A DNA stretch of 64,000 bases, taken from NCBI RefSeq assembly GCF_019104725.1, contig NZ_JAHRXF010000001.1:281044-345043 (forward strand), read 5' to 3'. Shown piece after piece: positions 26,578 through 35,417 of this stretch; position 1 is the stretch's first letter; every line of letters starts with the position of its first letter. The DNA comes from Streptomyces corallincola. GTDB taxonomy: Bacteria > Actinomycetota > Actinomycetes > Streptomycetales > Streptomycetaceae. The notes below the pieces were generated by a model. It ran no database searches. It was not told where the DNA came from and saw only the letters and a program-made list of their open reading frames with translations. Both the position numbers and the translations under genes were made by a program.

Positions 26578-26605
26578 GGATGCCCCGCCCCCGTGCGGGG
26601 CATCC
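26578..26605 (+). terminator. hairpin terminator after the M4 protease
   Basis: GGATGCCCCG and CGGGGCATCC form a perfect 10-bp stem around CCCCCGTG, 31 bases after the stop. Confidence 0.8.
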
Positions 26606-26719
26606 GCGTGCCCGGAGCCGGAGGACACGCCCGGAGCAGCAGAAACGTGCCCCGCACACGCATCGGCGGCGGACCGCCGGGTTCCACAACCGCCCCGGAA
26701 ACAAGCGCTGTTCCTTTTA

Positions 26720-26748
26720 TTGACAGCGGAAAATAATGGCCATAGGTT
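26720..26748 (+). promoter_or_regulatory. vegetative promoter for a leaderless ROK transcript
   Basis: TTGACA (26720-26725), a 17-base spacer and TAGGTT (26743-26748) fit the main vegetative sigma consensus. The expected start site, 7-8 bases downstream, coincides with the ATG at 26756, so the mRNA would begin at the start codon. There is no Shine-Dalgarno sequence, consistent with leaderless translation, common in Streptomyces. Confidence 0.75.
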
Positions 26749-26757
26749 CCCGGCCAT
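26736..26757. promoter_or_regulatory. inverted repeat overlapping the -10 box of the ROK promoter
   Basis: ATGGCC (26736-26741) and GGCCAT (26752-26757) are perfect 6-base arms 10 bases apart, spanning the -10 box and the transcription start. Binding there would block the promoter, so autoregulation by the ROK protein, or carbon-source control, is likely. Confidence 0.55.
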
Positions 26758-27940
26758 GCGCTCGATCACCGGCGCCGAGATCTTCCCGGCGCAGACGCCG
26801 GCCGTCTCCCAGGTCTTCACCACGGTCCTGTCCCACGGGCCGCTGACCCGCCTGGAGGCAGGCCGCCGCGCCCAGTTGTCCCCGGCCGCGGTCACCAAGG
26901 CCGTACGCCCTCTGCTGGAGGCGGGCTATCTGCTGGAGGACGCGGACGAGGATTCCCGGCCCGCCGTCGGGCGGCCCGCCACCCTGGTCCGGGTCAACGG
27001 CGCCCGCGCCCTGTTCGCCGGGGTCAAGGTCACCGGCGACAAGCTGATCGGCGTCCTCACCGACCTGTGCTGCCGGGTCCGGCTCGCCCGCCGCGTCCCG
27101 CTGCCCGACCCCTCGCCCCGCGCCGTCCTCGCCGCGCTCGCCGCACTCGTCCGCGAACTCATCGACGAGACGCGGGACCTGGGGCCCGCCGTCGGACTGG
27201 GCATCGCCGTCTCCGGTGACGTGGACCGTGCCGAGGGGATCGTGACGTACTCGCCGTTCCTCGGCTGGCGGGACCTGCCGCTGGCGGAACTCGCCTCCGC
27301 CGCGACCGGGTTGCCGGTCACCGTGGACAACGACGTGCGCGCGCTCACCGCCGCCGAGCAGTGGTTCGGCGCGGGCGCGGGCCTGGACTCCTTCGCCGTG
27401 GTCACCGTCGGCACCGGCATCGGCTGCGGACTCGTCGTGCACGGCCGGGTGGTGTCCGGCGCGCACGGCGTGGCGGGCGAGATCGGCCATGTCGTCGTGG
27501 ACCCGGCCGGACCCGCCTGCCCGTGCGGCAGCCGGGGGTGTGTCGAGGCCGTCGCCGGGGAGGCCGCGATCCTCACCGCGATGCGCGCCGCCACCGGCCG
27601 CCCCGTCCCCGACAGCGCCGCCGCCGCGGACCTCGCCCGCCAGGGCGTCCCCGGCGCCCGCGAGGTCTACGAACGGGCGGGCACCGCCATCGGCCGGGGC
27701 ATCGCCGCCGTCGCCAACCTGCTCGGACCCGAACGGGTCGTCATCTCCGGCGAGGGCCTCACCGCCCACGACCTCTTCGCCGGTCACGTCCGCCGCGCGT
27801 TCACCGAGGCGGCCTTCGGGTCCGCCGCCCGGTGCGACGTACGGTTCCGCCCGCTCCCCTTCGAGGAGTGGGCACGCGGTGCCTCGGCAGCCGCCATCCG
27901 GTCCTTCATCACCTCGGCTCCCGGCAGCGGAAAGGGCTGA
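26756..27940 (+). CDS. ROK-family transcriptional regulator
   Basis: The 394-aa protein has an N-terminal winged helix (TRLEAGRRAQLSPAAVTKAV, residues 30-55) and a sugar-kinase-like domain: LGIAVSGDVDR, VDNDVRALTAAEQWFGAG, VTVGTGIGCGLV, the GEIGH motif and the zinc knuckle CPCGSRGC. ROK repressors bind sugars or sugar phosphates and control carbohydrate genes. It lies 41 bases ahead of the alpha-galactosidase gene on the same strand, so galactoside or related sugars are plausible signals. The translational start is leaderless, at the predicted transcription start. Confidence 0.92.
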   Translation: MRSITGAEIFPAQTPAVSQVFTTVLSHGPLTRLEAGRRAQLSPAAVTKAVRPLLEAGYLLEDADEDSRPAVGRPATLVRVNGARALFAGVKVTGDKLIGVLTDLCCRVRLARRVPLPDPSPRAVLAALAALVRELIDETRDLGPAVGLGIAVSGDVDRAEGIVTYSPFLGWRDLPLAELASAATGLPVTVDNDVRALTAAEQWFGAGAGLDSFAVVTVGTGIGCGLVVHGRVVSGAHGVAGEIGHVVVDPAGPACPCGSRGCVEAVAGEAAILTAMRAATGRPVPDSAAAADLARQGVPGAREVYERAGTAIGRGIAAVANLLGPERVVISGEGLTAHDLFAGHVRRAFTEAAFGSAARCDVRFRPLPFEEWARGASAAAIRSFITSAPGSGKG

Positions 27941-27981
27941 GCCGCCCCGAACCCTCATCCATCCTGGAGGTAAGCCCCACC

Positions 27982-29802
27982 ATGTGGTCACCCCCGAAGT
28001 CCCGCATGACCGCGCGCGGTCTGACGGCCGCCGTGGCACTGGCGCTGTGCGCCGGTCTCGCCACCTCGGCCCCGGCCGCCGCGGACAACACCCACGCCAC
28101 CCTGGCCGCGGCGCACACCAAGCTCGCCGCCAAGCCCTACATGGGCTGGTCGAGCTGGAGCATGCAGTCGTCGAAGTACCCGGGTCTCAACCCGAACGGC
28201 GACTACAGCTGGCTCACCGAGGCCAACGTCCTCAAGCAGACCGACGCGCTGGCCGCCAAGCTGAAGAAGTACGGCTACAACTACGTCAACATCGACGCCG
28301 GTTGGTGGCGCGACTGGACGTGGAAGCCCGAGTTCGACAAGTACGCCCGCCAGACCAACGACCCGGTGCGCTTCCCGCGCGGCATGAAGGCCGTCGCCGA
28401 CCACATCCACGCCAAGGGTCTCAAGGCCGGCATCTACCTCCCGGTCGGTCTGGAGAAGGAGGCGTACAACGAGGGCAAGTCCCCGATCTGGCACGCCCCC
28501 GGCTGCACCACCGCCGACATCGTCTACAGCGACCTGCGCACCACCAACGGCTGGGACAGCGCCTACAAGCTGAACTTCGCCAACCCCTGCACCCAGAAGT
28601 TCGTGGACTCCCAGGCGCAGTCCCTGGCCGACTGGGGCTACGACTTCCTGAAGTTCGACGGCGTCGGCCCCGGATCGTTCAAGACCGGTGAGAACTATGA
28701 CAACGTTGCCGACGTCGCCGCCTGGCAGAAGGCGATAGCCCGTACCGGACGCCCCATCCACCTGGAGCTGTCCTGGTCGCTGGCGATCGACCACGTCGCC
28801 GACTGGAAGAAGTACAGCCAGGGGTGGCGCGTGGACACCGACGTCGAGTGCTACTGCGAGAGCCTGGTCTCCTGGGAGAACTCCCTCAACGACCGCTTCG
28901 ACGACACCCCCGGCTGGACCCGGCACGCCGGACCCGGCGGCTGGAACGACCTCGACTCCCTCGACGTCGGCAGCGGCGCGATGGACGGCCTGACCAAGGC
29001 CGAGCGGCAGACCTACGCCACCCTGTGGTCCATCGCCAAGTCCCCGCTGTACACCGGTGACGACCTCACCAAGCTGGACGACTACGGCATCTCGCTGCTC
29101 ACCAACCGCGAGGCCCTCGCCATCGACCAGGGCCCCAACCCGCCCGCCCGTCCGGTGACCGCCGCCGACCCGCAGCAGGTGTGGGCCGCGAAGAACCACG
29201 ACGGCACCTACACCGTCGCCCTGTTCAACCTCGGTGAGTCCCCGGCCTCCGTCACCGCCGACTACTCCGCCCTCGGCTTCACCGGCTCCGCCTCCGTGCG
29301 CGACGTCTGGGCCAAGCGCGGCATCGGCGTCCGCGCCGACCACATCACCGAGAAGCTCCCCGCCCACGGCTCCCGCCTCTTCACCGTCACCCCGCACGGC
29401 ACCACCGTGCGCACCACCGGCTACGAGGCCGAGTCCGCCCGCAACACCCTCGGCGGCAACGCCTCGATCGCCGACTGCGCGGCCTGCTCCGGCGGCAAGA
29501 AGGTCGGCAACCTCTACACCGGTGGCACCCTCCGCTTCAACGACGTCAAGGTGGACCGCGCGGGCACCTATCTGCTCCGTGTCTCCTACGTCAGCGGCGA
29601 CCCCCGCTCGGTGAACGTCTACGCCAACTCCGGTACCGCGACCGCCCACAAGTTCGCCTCTACCGGCGACTGGGGCACCGCCGAGACCGCGAGCATCCCC
29701 GTCACCCTGAAGGCCGGGACCAACACCGTCACCTTCGACAGCGGCAGCGGCTACGCCCCGGACATCGACCGGATCGACGTGCCCCGGAGCCCGCGCCGAT
29801 GA
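27982..29802 (+). CDS. secreted GH27 alpha-galactosidase with carbohydrate-binding module
   Basis: The 606-aa preprotein has a signal peptide (GLTAAVALALCAGLATSAPAAA), a GH27 TIM barrel (residues about 45-380) beginning KPYMGWSSWS, nucleophile Asp226 in FLKFDGVGPG and acid/base Asp287 in RVDTDVECY, an all-beta C domain, and a C-terminal beta-sandwich (about 470-605; YEAESARNTLGG to DIDRIDVP), a CBM35/6-type module. It hydrolyses alpha-galactosides from plant polysaccharides. CTGGAGG lies 11 bases upstream. It follows the ROK gene in a likely operon. Confidence 0.93.
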   Translation: MWSPPKSRMTARGLTAAVALALCAGLATSAPAAADNTHATLAAAHTKLAAKPYMGWSSWSMQSSKYPGLNPNGDYSWLTEANVLKQTDALAAKLKKYGYNYVNIDAGWWRDWTWKPEFDKYARQTNDPVRFPRGMKAVADHIHAKGLKAGIYLPVGLEKEAYNEGKSPIWHAPGCTTADIVYSDLRTTNGWDSAYKLNFANPCTQKFVDSQAQSLADWGYDFLKFDGVGPGSFKTGENYDNVADVAAWQKAIARTGRPIHLELSWSLAIDHVADWKKYSQGWRVDTDVECYCESLVSWENSLNDRFDDTPGWTRHAGPGGWNDLDSLDVGSGAMDGLTKAERQTYATLWSIAKSPLYTGDDLTKLDDYGISLLTNREALAIDQGPNPPARPVTAADPQQVWAAKNHDGTYTVALFNLGESPASVTADYSALGFTGSASVRDVWAKRGIGVRADHITEKLPAHGSRLFTVTPHGTTVRTTGYEAESARNTLGGNASIADCAACSGGKKVGNLYTGGTLRFNDVKVDRAGTYLLRVSYVSGDPRSVNVYANSGTATAHKFASTGDWGTAETASIPVTLKAGTNTVTFDSGSGYAPDIDRIDVPRSPRR

Positions 29803-29939
29803 CCCACTCCGGCACGGGCACCCCGCCGAACGGACGCGGTCCGCTCCTCCGGCCAGCCGCGACGGCGACCCCTGCCGCACTGCCGACGTTCCCGGTCCGG
29901 GCCGCCTCCGCGCGGCCGGCCGGGGCGTCGGCGCCGGAC

Positions 29940-29965
29940 GCCCGCCACCAGCGGTGGTGGCGGGC
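29940..29965 (+). terminator. hairpin in the gap after alpha-galactosidase
   Basis: GCCCGCCACCA and TGGTGGCGGGC form a perfect 11-bp stem around GCGG, about 140 bases after the stop. The 343-base gap (29803-30145) otherwise reads as low-complexity Pro/Arg/Gly in all frames, with no gene I can support. Confidence 0.6.
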
Positions 29966-30145
29966 GCCCGCAGGCGAGGGCTCGCCCGAAAGACAGGCAC
30001 CGCAGGTCCCCCGGCGGGCCGGGAGACCCGCCGAGGTGCGCGTACGCGGCCTCGGCGGGACGATGGCGACCGTGGCACACACAGGCACCCCGACCACGGT
30101 GCGTCTGAGGCCCCACGGCTCCGTCACACCGAAGGACTCCGCCCG

Positions 30146-31360
30146 GTGACCGGCCGGCTCGCGCGCATGTGCGCCGCCTCGGCCGCACTGCTCCTGGGCC
30201 TCGCCTGGCAGCAGACCCCGGCCCGCGCGGCGGGCCCGCCCGCCGCGTCCACCGGCTCGGGGGTCGTCACCTGGGCGGCGAGCGCCGACCGCCTCGGCGA
30301 GGGCGTGCCCGGCCGCGCCTACCGGCTCGTCGTGCGCACCAGCGTCGGCGGCGACCGGGTACGCCTGCGGATATCCAACGCCTTCGGGGACCGCCCCCTC
30401 ACCCTGGACGCGGTACGCGCCGGGCTGCAGAGCGAGGGAGCGGCGCTTCGGCCCGGCAGCAACCGGCGGGTCACCTTCGACGGCGCCGCCGCCGTCACCG
30501 TCCCGGCCGGGGCCACCGCGTGGAGCGATCCGGTGCCGCTGCGCCTCCCGGCCCGGGCCTCCCTGGCCGTCAGCCTGCACAGCCCCGACGCGGCCGGACC
30601 GGCCACCGGTCACGGACTGGCGCTGCAGACCTCGTACACCGCCGAGCAGGACCGCACAGCGGACGAGTCGGGGGCCGGCTGGACCGGTGTCACCGAGGCC
30701 TGGTGGTACCTCGACGCGGTCTCCGTACGGCCCGCGGGCCGGGCCGCCGGGGCGGTGGTGGCGCTCGGCGACTCCATCACCGACGGGTGGCAGAGCCCCA
30801 CCGACGGCGACCAGCGCTGGCCCGACCACCTGGCGGACCGGCTCCACCGCGCGGACGGCACCGTCCAGGGCGTCGCCAACGCCGGTATCTCCGGCAACCG
30901 CGTGCTCAGCGACTCGGGCGGCGTCAGCGCCCTCGCACGGCTGGACCGGGACGTGCTGTCCCAGCCCGGTCTGCGCACGGTGTTCCTCTTCGAGGGCGTC
31001 AACGACATCAAGGCGCACACGGGAGTCACCGCACCGCAGATGATCGACGGCTACCGCGAGATCGTACGACGGGCGCACGCGGCCGGGGTCTGTGTGGTGG
31101 GGGCCACCGTCGGCCCGTTCAAGGGCTGGTCGGAATGGGACCCGCAGGCGGAGGAGGTGCGCCAAGAGATCAACCAATACGTCCGCGAGGGCGGCGGGTT
31201 CGACGCCGTGGCCGACTTCGACCGCACCCTGCGCAGCCCCTACGACCCGGAGCGGATGAACCCGCTCTTCGACAACGGCGACCACCTGCACCCCAACGCC
31301 AAGGGCATGCGGTCGCTGGCCGGGACCGTGGACCTCGGCAGTCTGGAGTGCCACCGCTGA
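30146..31360 (+). CDS. secreted SGNH/GDSL hydrolase
   Basis: The 404-aa protein has a signal peptide (CAASAALLLGLAWQQTPARAAG), an N-terminal beta domain (about 40-200, VVTWAASADRLGEG), and an SGNH hydrolase domain: the nucleophile Ser in ALGDSITDGW, Gly in NAGISGNR, Asn in FEGVNDIKAH, and the Asp-His pair in DNGDHLHPN. Such secreted enzymes deacetylate or de-esterify polysaccharides or lipids. GAAGGA lies 9 bases before the GTG. It may act with the alpha-galactosidase upstream on plant cell-wall material. Confidence 0.9.
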   Translation: MTGRLARMCAASAALLLGLAWQQTPARAAGPPAASTGSGVVTWAASADRLGEGVPGRAYRLVVRTSVGGDRVRLRISNAFGDRPLTLDAVRAGLQSEGAALRPGSNRRVTFDGAAAVTVPAGATAWSDPVPLRLPARASLAVSLHSPDAAGPATGHGLALQTSYTAEQDRTADESGAGWTGVTEAWWYLDAVSVRPAGRAAGAVVALGDSITDGWQSPTDGDQRWPDHLADRLHRADGTVQGVANAGISGNRVLSDSGGVSALARLDRDVLSQPGLRTVFLFEGVNDIKAHTGVTAPQMIDGYREIVRRAHAAGVCVVGATVGPFKGWSEWDPQAEEVRQEINQYVREGGGFDAVADFDRTLRSPYDPERMNPLFDNGDHLHPNAKGMRSLAGTVDLGSLECHR

Positions 31361-31381
31361 CCCACCGGGTGCCGACGGACC

Positions 31382-31732
31382 TCAGCGCAGCGTGCGCGCC
31401 CAGTCCGCCGGTACCCGGCCCTCGGGCCCCGGGGTCGGCTGCCCGGCGGGATGCGCGGCGGGCGGCGCCAGTTCGGGACCCGTGGTGTACAGCTCCTCCG
31501 TGGCGAAGTTCCAGAACCACTCCTCGCCCGGCTCGAAGCTGCGCATCACCGGATGCCCGGTGGACCGGAAGTGCGCGGTGGCGTGCTTGCCGGGGGAGTC
31601 GTCGCAGCAGCCGATGTGCCCGCAGCTCGCACAGCGCCGCAGATGGAACCACCACCCGGCGTTCTCCTCGCACTCCACGCAGCCCGTGCCGCTCGGCGGG
31701 ACGGCCGGGTCGATCGCCTGCTCGTCGCTCAT
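31382..31732 (-). CDS. UBP-type zinc-finger protein
   Basis: The 116-aa protein is almost entirely a UBP-type zinc finger: Cys18 and Cys21 (GCVECEE), Cys34 and Cys37 (RRCASCGHIGCCDDSPGKHATAHF), with His50, His54 and His60 (TGHPV). In eukaryotes this finger binds the ubiquitin C terminus; bacterial homologues have no known partner. The ATG overlaps the histidine-kinase stop by 4 bases, so it is the last gene of a three-gene translationally coupled set. It may bind a modified peptide or partner protein. Confidence 0.9.
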   Translation of the reverse strand: MSDEQAIDPAVPPSGTGCVECEENAGWWFHLRRCASCGHIGCCDDSPGKHATAHFRSTGHPVMRSFEPGEEWFWNFATEELYTTGPELAPPAAHPAGQPTPGPEGRVPADWARTLR

Positions 31733-33249
31733 GCTGTCTCCTCGGGTCCGGTCAGGGCGGACGGGGGCGCGTGTTCGGGATCATGCCCCGAGGCGCCGGA
31801 CTCCGCACCGGCGTCCGGTGCCTCGCCGGTCAGCGGCAGCAGCACCTGGAACCGGGTGTCGCCCGGCTCCGACTCGAAACGGAGCGTGCCGTGGTGCTTG
31901 TTGACGACGATCCGCCACGAGATGTCCAGGCCCAGCCCGGTGCCCTCGCCGACCGGCTTGGTGGTGAAGAACGGGTCGAAGATCCGGCTCCGGATGTCCG
32001 GCGGCACCCCCGGACCGGTGTCCCCGAACTCGACCAGCAGATGGTCGTTGTCACGCGCCGTGCGCACGGTCAGCGTCCCCGCGCCGCCCGTCTCGCGCAT
32101 CGCGGACACCGCGTTGTCCACGAGGTTGGTCCACACCTGGTTCAGCTCCGCCGGATAACCGGGCACCGGCGGCAGCGTGCGGTCGTACTCCTTGACCAGC
32201 TCGATGCCCGGACCGATCTTCGCGGAGAGCATCAGCAGCGTGCTGTCCAGGAGTTCATGGACATCGACCACCCGGTAGGGGGCCCGGTCGAGCTGCGAGT
32301 ACTGCTTCGCCGCGTCCACCAGGTGCGAGATACGGCTCGTGGAGTCGTCGATCTCGTTCATCAACAGCTCGGTCTCGATGGTGTAGTTCAGCCAGCCGAC
32401 CGCACCGGGCAGGATGCCCGGCTCCACGGCCGCCGCGACCTGCTCCAGCCAGTCCGTGTCCAGGCCCGCCTGCACGAACGTCGGCGCCAACTGCCAGGCG
32501 TGGTCCACCCCGTGGTCCTCCAGCCAGTCCGTCAGCACGTCCTCCCGGTCGGCGGCCTCCAGCGGGGACAGCGACGGCGCCTTGGCGACCCGCTCCGCGG
32601 TCCGCTCCTGCACCTCCATCAGCCGGGCCAGCACCTCACGCGAGAACGGCCCCTCCGCGATCACCGAGAGCTTGCGCCGCATCTTCGCCACCCGCTCGCG
32701 CAGCGAGGCGGTCGCCCGCACGGCCGCCGCCGCCGGGTTGTTCAGCTCATGGGTGAGTCCCGCCGACAACGAGCCCAGCGCCAGCAGCCGTTCCCGCTGC
32801 CCGATCGCCGTCTGGATGTTCTTGGAACCGAAGAACAGCCCCTCCAGCAGATGCGTCGCCATCGGGAACCACTCGCCCATGATCGCCGCGAACGTCGTCG
32901 CCGGGAGCACGAAGAACCGGGTCGGCTCCGTCACCCGCATCGTGTTGTTGTAGACCTGCGGCACCCGGTCCCCGAGATACGCCTGCATCGCACCGGAGTA
33001 CACCCCGCGCTGCGACGTCCGGTTGACCTCCACGTCGTCGCCGCCGATCCGCCGGGACAGCACGACCGTGCCCTCGATCATCGTGTACAAGCAGGTCGCC
33101 GGATCACCCTCCGCGTACACGACACCGGGCTCGAACAACTCCACCCGGCCCTCGCTGCACAGCCTGCCGAGCTGCTCCGGGGACAGCTTCTCGAACAGGA
33201 ACAGCGCCCCGATCTCCTTCGGGCTGCACGGCATCACCCGGCCGCTCAC
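31729..33249 (-). CDS. sensor histidine kinase with cyclic-nucleotide-binding domain
   Basis: The 506-aa cytosolic protein has a cNMP-binding domain (residues about 10-140; FEPGVVYAEGDP, TMIEGTVVLS), a HisKA-like helix with phosphoacceptor His167 in LTHELNNPAAAA, and a HATPase domain: N-box near NLVDNAVSAM, G1 FGDTGPGVP, and G2 GEGTGLGLDISW. It should phosphorylate itself and then a receiver. GTG start, in GTGA overlap with the upstream flavoprotein gene, with GGAG just before. No transmembrane segment, so it senses an internal signal. The receiver of the flavoprotein fusion is its obvious target. Confidence 0.92.
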   Translation of the reverse strand: MSGRVMPCSPKEIGALFLFEKLSPEQLGRLCSEGRVELFEPGVVYAEGDPATCLYTMIEGTVVLSRRIGGDDVEVNRTSQRGVYSGAMQAYLGDRVPQVYNNTMRVTEPTRFFVLPATTFAAIMGEWFPMATHLLEGLFFGSKNIQTAIGQRERLLALGSLSAGLTHELNNPAAAAVRATASLRERVAKMRRKLSVIAEGPFSREVLARLMEVQERTAERVAKAPSLSPLEAADREDVLTDWLEDHGVDHAWQLAPTFVQAGLDTDWLEQVAAAVEPGILPGAVGWLNYTIETELLMNEIDDSTSRISHLVDAAKQYSQLDRAPYRVVDVHELLDSTLLMLSAKIGPGIELVKEYDRTLPPVPGYPAELNQVWTNLVDNAVSAMRETGGAGTLTVRTARDNDHLLVEFGDTGPGVPPDIRSRIFDPFFTTKPVGEGTGLGLDISWRIVVNKHHGTLRFESEPGDTRFQVLLPLTGEAPDAGAESGASGHDPEHAPPSALTGPEETA

Positions 33250-34922
33250 GACTGCTCCAGATACCGGTGGACGAGCATGACGGCCATCGCTCCCTCTCCC
33301 ACTGCGGACGCGACGCGCTTCGCGGACTCGGCGCGCGCGTCGCCCGCCACGAACACGCCGGGAATGCTGGTCTCCAGGTGGTACGGCGGCCGGTCCAGCT
33401 CCCAGCCCGGCGGCGGCCCGCCGTCCTCCGAAAGATCGGGTCCGGCCAGGATGAACCCGCGCGGGTCCCGCGCCACGGTCCCGCCCAGCCAGTCGGTCAG
33501 CGGAGCCGCGCCGATGAACACGAACATCCACTGCGCGTCCACCCGTTCGCTCTCCCCGCTGCCCACATGGCGCAGCGTCAGCGCCTCCAGCCGGTCGGTG
33601 CCGTGCGCCGCGTCCACCACCGTGTGCCCGCGCACCGCGATGTTCGGCGCCTCCTCGATCTGCTGCACCAGGTAGTACGACATCGACGCCGACAGGTCCG
33701 CCCCGCGCACCAGCAGCGTCACCGACTTGGCGAACCGGGACAGGTACATCGCCGCCTGCCCGGCCGAGTTGGCGCCGCCCACCACGAACACGTCGTGGTC
33801 CTGGCAGGCGGCGGCCTCGGTCAGCGCCGAGCCGTAGAACACCCCGCACCCGGTCAGGTCGGTGCAGCCGGTCGCCTCCAACTGCCGGTACTGCACACCG
33901 GTCGCCAGGATCACACTGTGCGCGGCGATGGCCGAACCGTCCGCGAACCGCACCACCCGCGCCCCGCCGTTCACTTCGAGACCGGTCACCTCGCGGGTCG
34001 TCAGGATCTCCGCTCCGAACCGGCTCGCCTGCCGCCGCGCCCGGTCGGTGAGCTGCGCCCCGGACACCCCGTCGGGAAACCCCAGGTAGTTCTCGATGCG
34101 GGAGCTCTGCCCGGCCTGCCCGCCGGTCGCCGACCGCTCCACCAGCACCGTACGCAGCCCCTCGGAGGCCCCGTACACCGCCGAACCCAGCCCGGCCGGG
34201 CCGCCGCCTATCACCACCAGGTCGTAGAAGTCGGCGGTCGGCGTGGTCGCCAGGCCCACCCGCGCGGCCAGTTCGGGCGCCTCGGGCTCCACCAGCACCG
34301 TACCGTCCGGGGTGATCACCACCGGCAGCCGCTGCCCGTCCTCGGCCGCCGCCGCCAGCAGCCGCCGCCCCTCCGGCTCCTCCACGGAGTACCAGCGGTA
34401 CGGCACCTGATTGCGGGCCAGGAACTCCCGCACGTCCGACGACCGCGCCGACCAGCGGTGCCCGACGACCTTGGTGGACGGCACCGGCCGGTGCGCGCTG
34501 CACCGCCAGGACTCCAGCAGGTCGTCCACCACCGGGTAGAGCTTCTCCTCCGGCGGGTCCCACGGCTTGAGGAGGTAGTGATCCAGATCGACGACGTTGA
34601 TCGCGTCGATCGCCGCGTTGGTGTCCGCGTACGCCGTGAGCAGCACCCGGCGGGCGCCCGGATACACGTCCAGCGCCTGCTCCAGGAACTCGATGCCGTT
34701 CATCTGCGGCATCCGGTAGTCGGCCAGGATCACCGCCACCAGGTCACCGCGCAGCTTCAGCTCGCGCAGCGCCTCCAGCGCGGACGGCCCGGACTCCGCG
34801 CGCACGATCCGGTACGACTTCCCGTACCGGCGCCGCAGATCCCGTGCCACGGCCCGCGAGACCCCCGGATCGTCGTCCACGGTCAGGATGACGGTCCGGC
34901 CTGCGTCGGCGGCCTCTGCCAT
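33246..34922 (-). CDS. receiver + thioredoxin-fold + TrxR-like flavoprotein fusion
   Basis: The 558-aa protein starts with a response-regulator receiver (residues 10-135: VDDD, phosphoacceptor Asp68 in LADYRMPQ, Thr96, Lys119). A thioredoxin-fold segment follows (145-225: RWSARSSDVREFL, cis-Pro LPVVITPDG), then a thioredoxin-reductase-like FAD/NAD(P) domain (232-558: VVIGGGPAGLGS, GGQAGQSSRIENYLGFP, FVVGGANSAGQAA). Neither CxxC is present: the thioredoxin fold has none and the TrxR site reads YGSAL (363-367). Start from GGAG upstream. It probably acts as a phospho-controlled NAD(P)H or flavin sensor or reductase. Confidence 0.92.
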   Translation of the reverse strand: MAEAADAGRTVILTVDDDPGVSRAVARDLRRRYGKSYRIVRAESGPSALEALRELKLRGDLVAVILADYRMPQMNGIEFLEQALDVYPGARRVLLTAYADTNAAIDAINVVDLDHYLLKPWDPPEEKLYPVVDDLLESWRCSAHRPVPSTKVVGHRWSARSSDVREFLARNQVPYRWYSVEEPEGRRLLAAAAEDGQRLPVVITPDGTVLVEPEAPELAARVGLATTPTADFYDLVVIGGGPAGLGSAVYGASEGLRTVLVERSATGGQAGQSSRIENYLGFPDGVSGAQLTDRARRQASRFGAEILTTREVTGLEVNGGARVVRFADGSAIAAHSVILATGVQYRQLEATGCTDLTGCGVFYGSALTEAAACQDHDVFVVGGANSAGQAAMYLSRFAKSVTLLVRGADLSASMSYYLVQQIEEAPNIAVRGHTVVDAAHGTDRLEALTLRHVGSGESERVDAQWMFVFIGAAPLTDWLGGTVARDPRGFILAGPDLSEDGGPPPGWELDRPPYHLETSIPGVFVAGDARAESAKRVASAVGEGAMAVMLVHRYLEQS

Positions 34923-35063
34923 GCCACTCCACCCCCGGGTGTCGCCGTACGGGGCGGTGTCGCGGGGTGCCACCGCACCGGGCTCCCGGCCATCGTATGT
35001 TCGATCGGCGGGGTTCGCGCGGGTGACGGAAGGGCGGGGCCCCACGGCGGTCCGGCCGCTGCT

Positions 35064-35417
35064 TCAGCCGCGCCGCGCGCCCAGCACGCAGAATTCGTTG
35101 CCCTCGGGGTCGGCCAGCACCACCCAGGGCTGCTCGCCCTGGCCGATGTCCGCGTGCCGGGCGCCGAGGGCGAGGAGACGGCCCACCTCGGCATTCCGGT
35201 CGTCGGGGCGGAAGTCCAGGTGCAGCCGGTTCTTCTCCGTCTTCGGCAGGGTGCCGCGCACGAACAGCAGTCCCGGCAGCCGGTCCGGGGCGGGGCGGAT
35301 CTCGAACTCGTCGGGTTCGTCGTTCACCACCACCCAGCCGAGCGCCCCGGCCCACCAGCGGCCGAGCCCCTCCGGGTCGGCGGCGTCCACGATCACCTGT
35401 TCCCACTCCAAGGTCAT
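35064..35417 (-). CDS. VOC (Glyoxalase_6-type) protein
   Basis: The 117-aa single-domain protein starts EWEQVIVDAADPEGLGRWWAGALGW and ends WVVLADPEGNEFCVLGARRG, the pattern of Glyoxalase_6/DUF-type VOC proteins of actinobacteria. The longer minus-strand frame running into the neighbouring gene is read-through; the ATG at 35417 gives the natural domain start. Substrate unknown. Confidence 0.82.
   Translation of the reverse strand: MTLEWEQVIVDAADPEGLGRWWAGALGWVVVNDEPDEFEIRPAPDRLPGLLFVRGTLPKTEKNRLHLDFRPDDRNAEVGRLLALGARHADIGQGEQPWVVLADPEGNEFCVLGARRG

Noticed and set aside
29799..30149. 116-aa frame after alpha-galactosidase
   Set aside because: Low-complexity Pro/Arg/Ala sequence over a hairpin, without a ribosome binding site distinct from the preceding stop.
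31382..31732. Bacterial ubiquitin-like pathway suggested by the UBP zinc finger
   Set aside because: No ubiquitin-like protein, E1/E2 or JAMM protease is seen in the window, so the finger alone does not support such a pathway.
30169..33675. 1168-aa plus-strand frame
   Set aside because: It lies on the opposite strand of the kinase and zinc-finger genes and out of frame with the SGNH hydrolase; composition is Arg/Pro-rich without a fold.
31729..34563. 944-aa extended version of the sensor kinase
   Set aside because: Its first 438 codons are antisense-frame shadow over the flavoprotein gene; the GTG at 33249 with GGAG fits the domain start.
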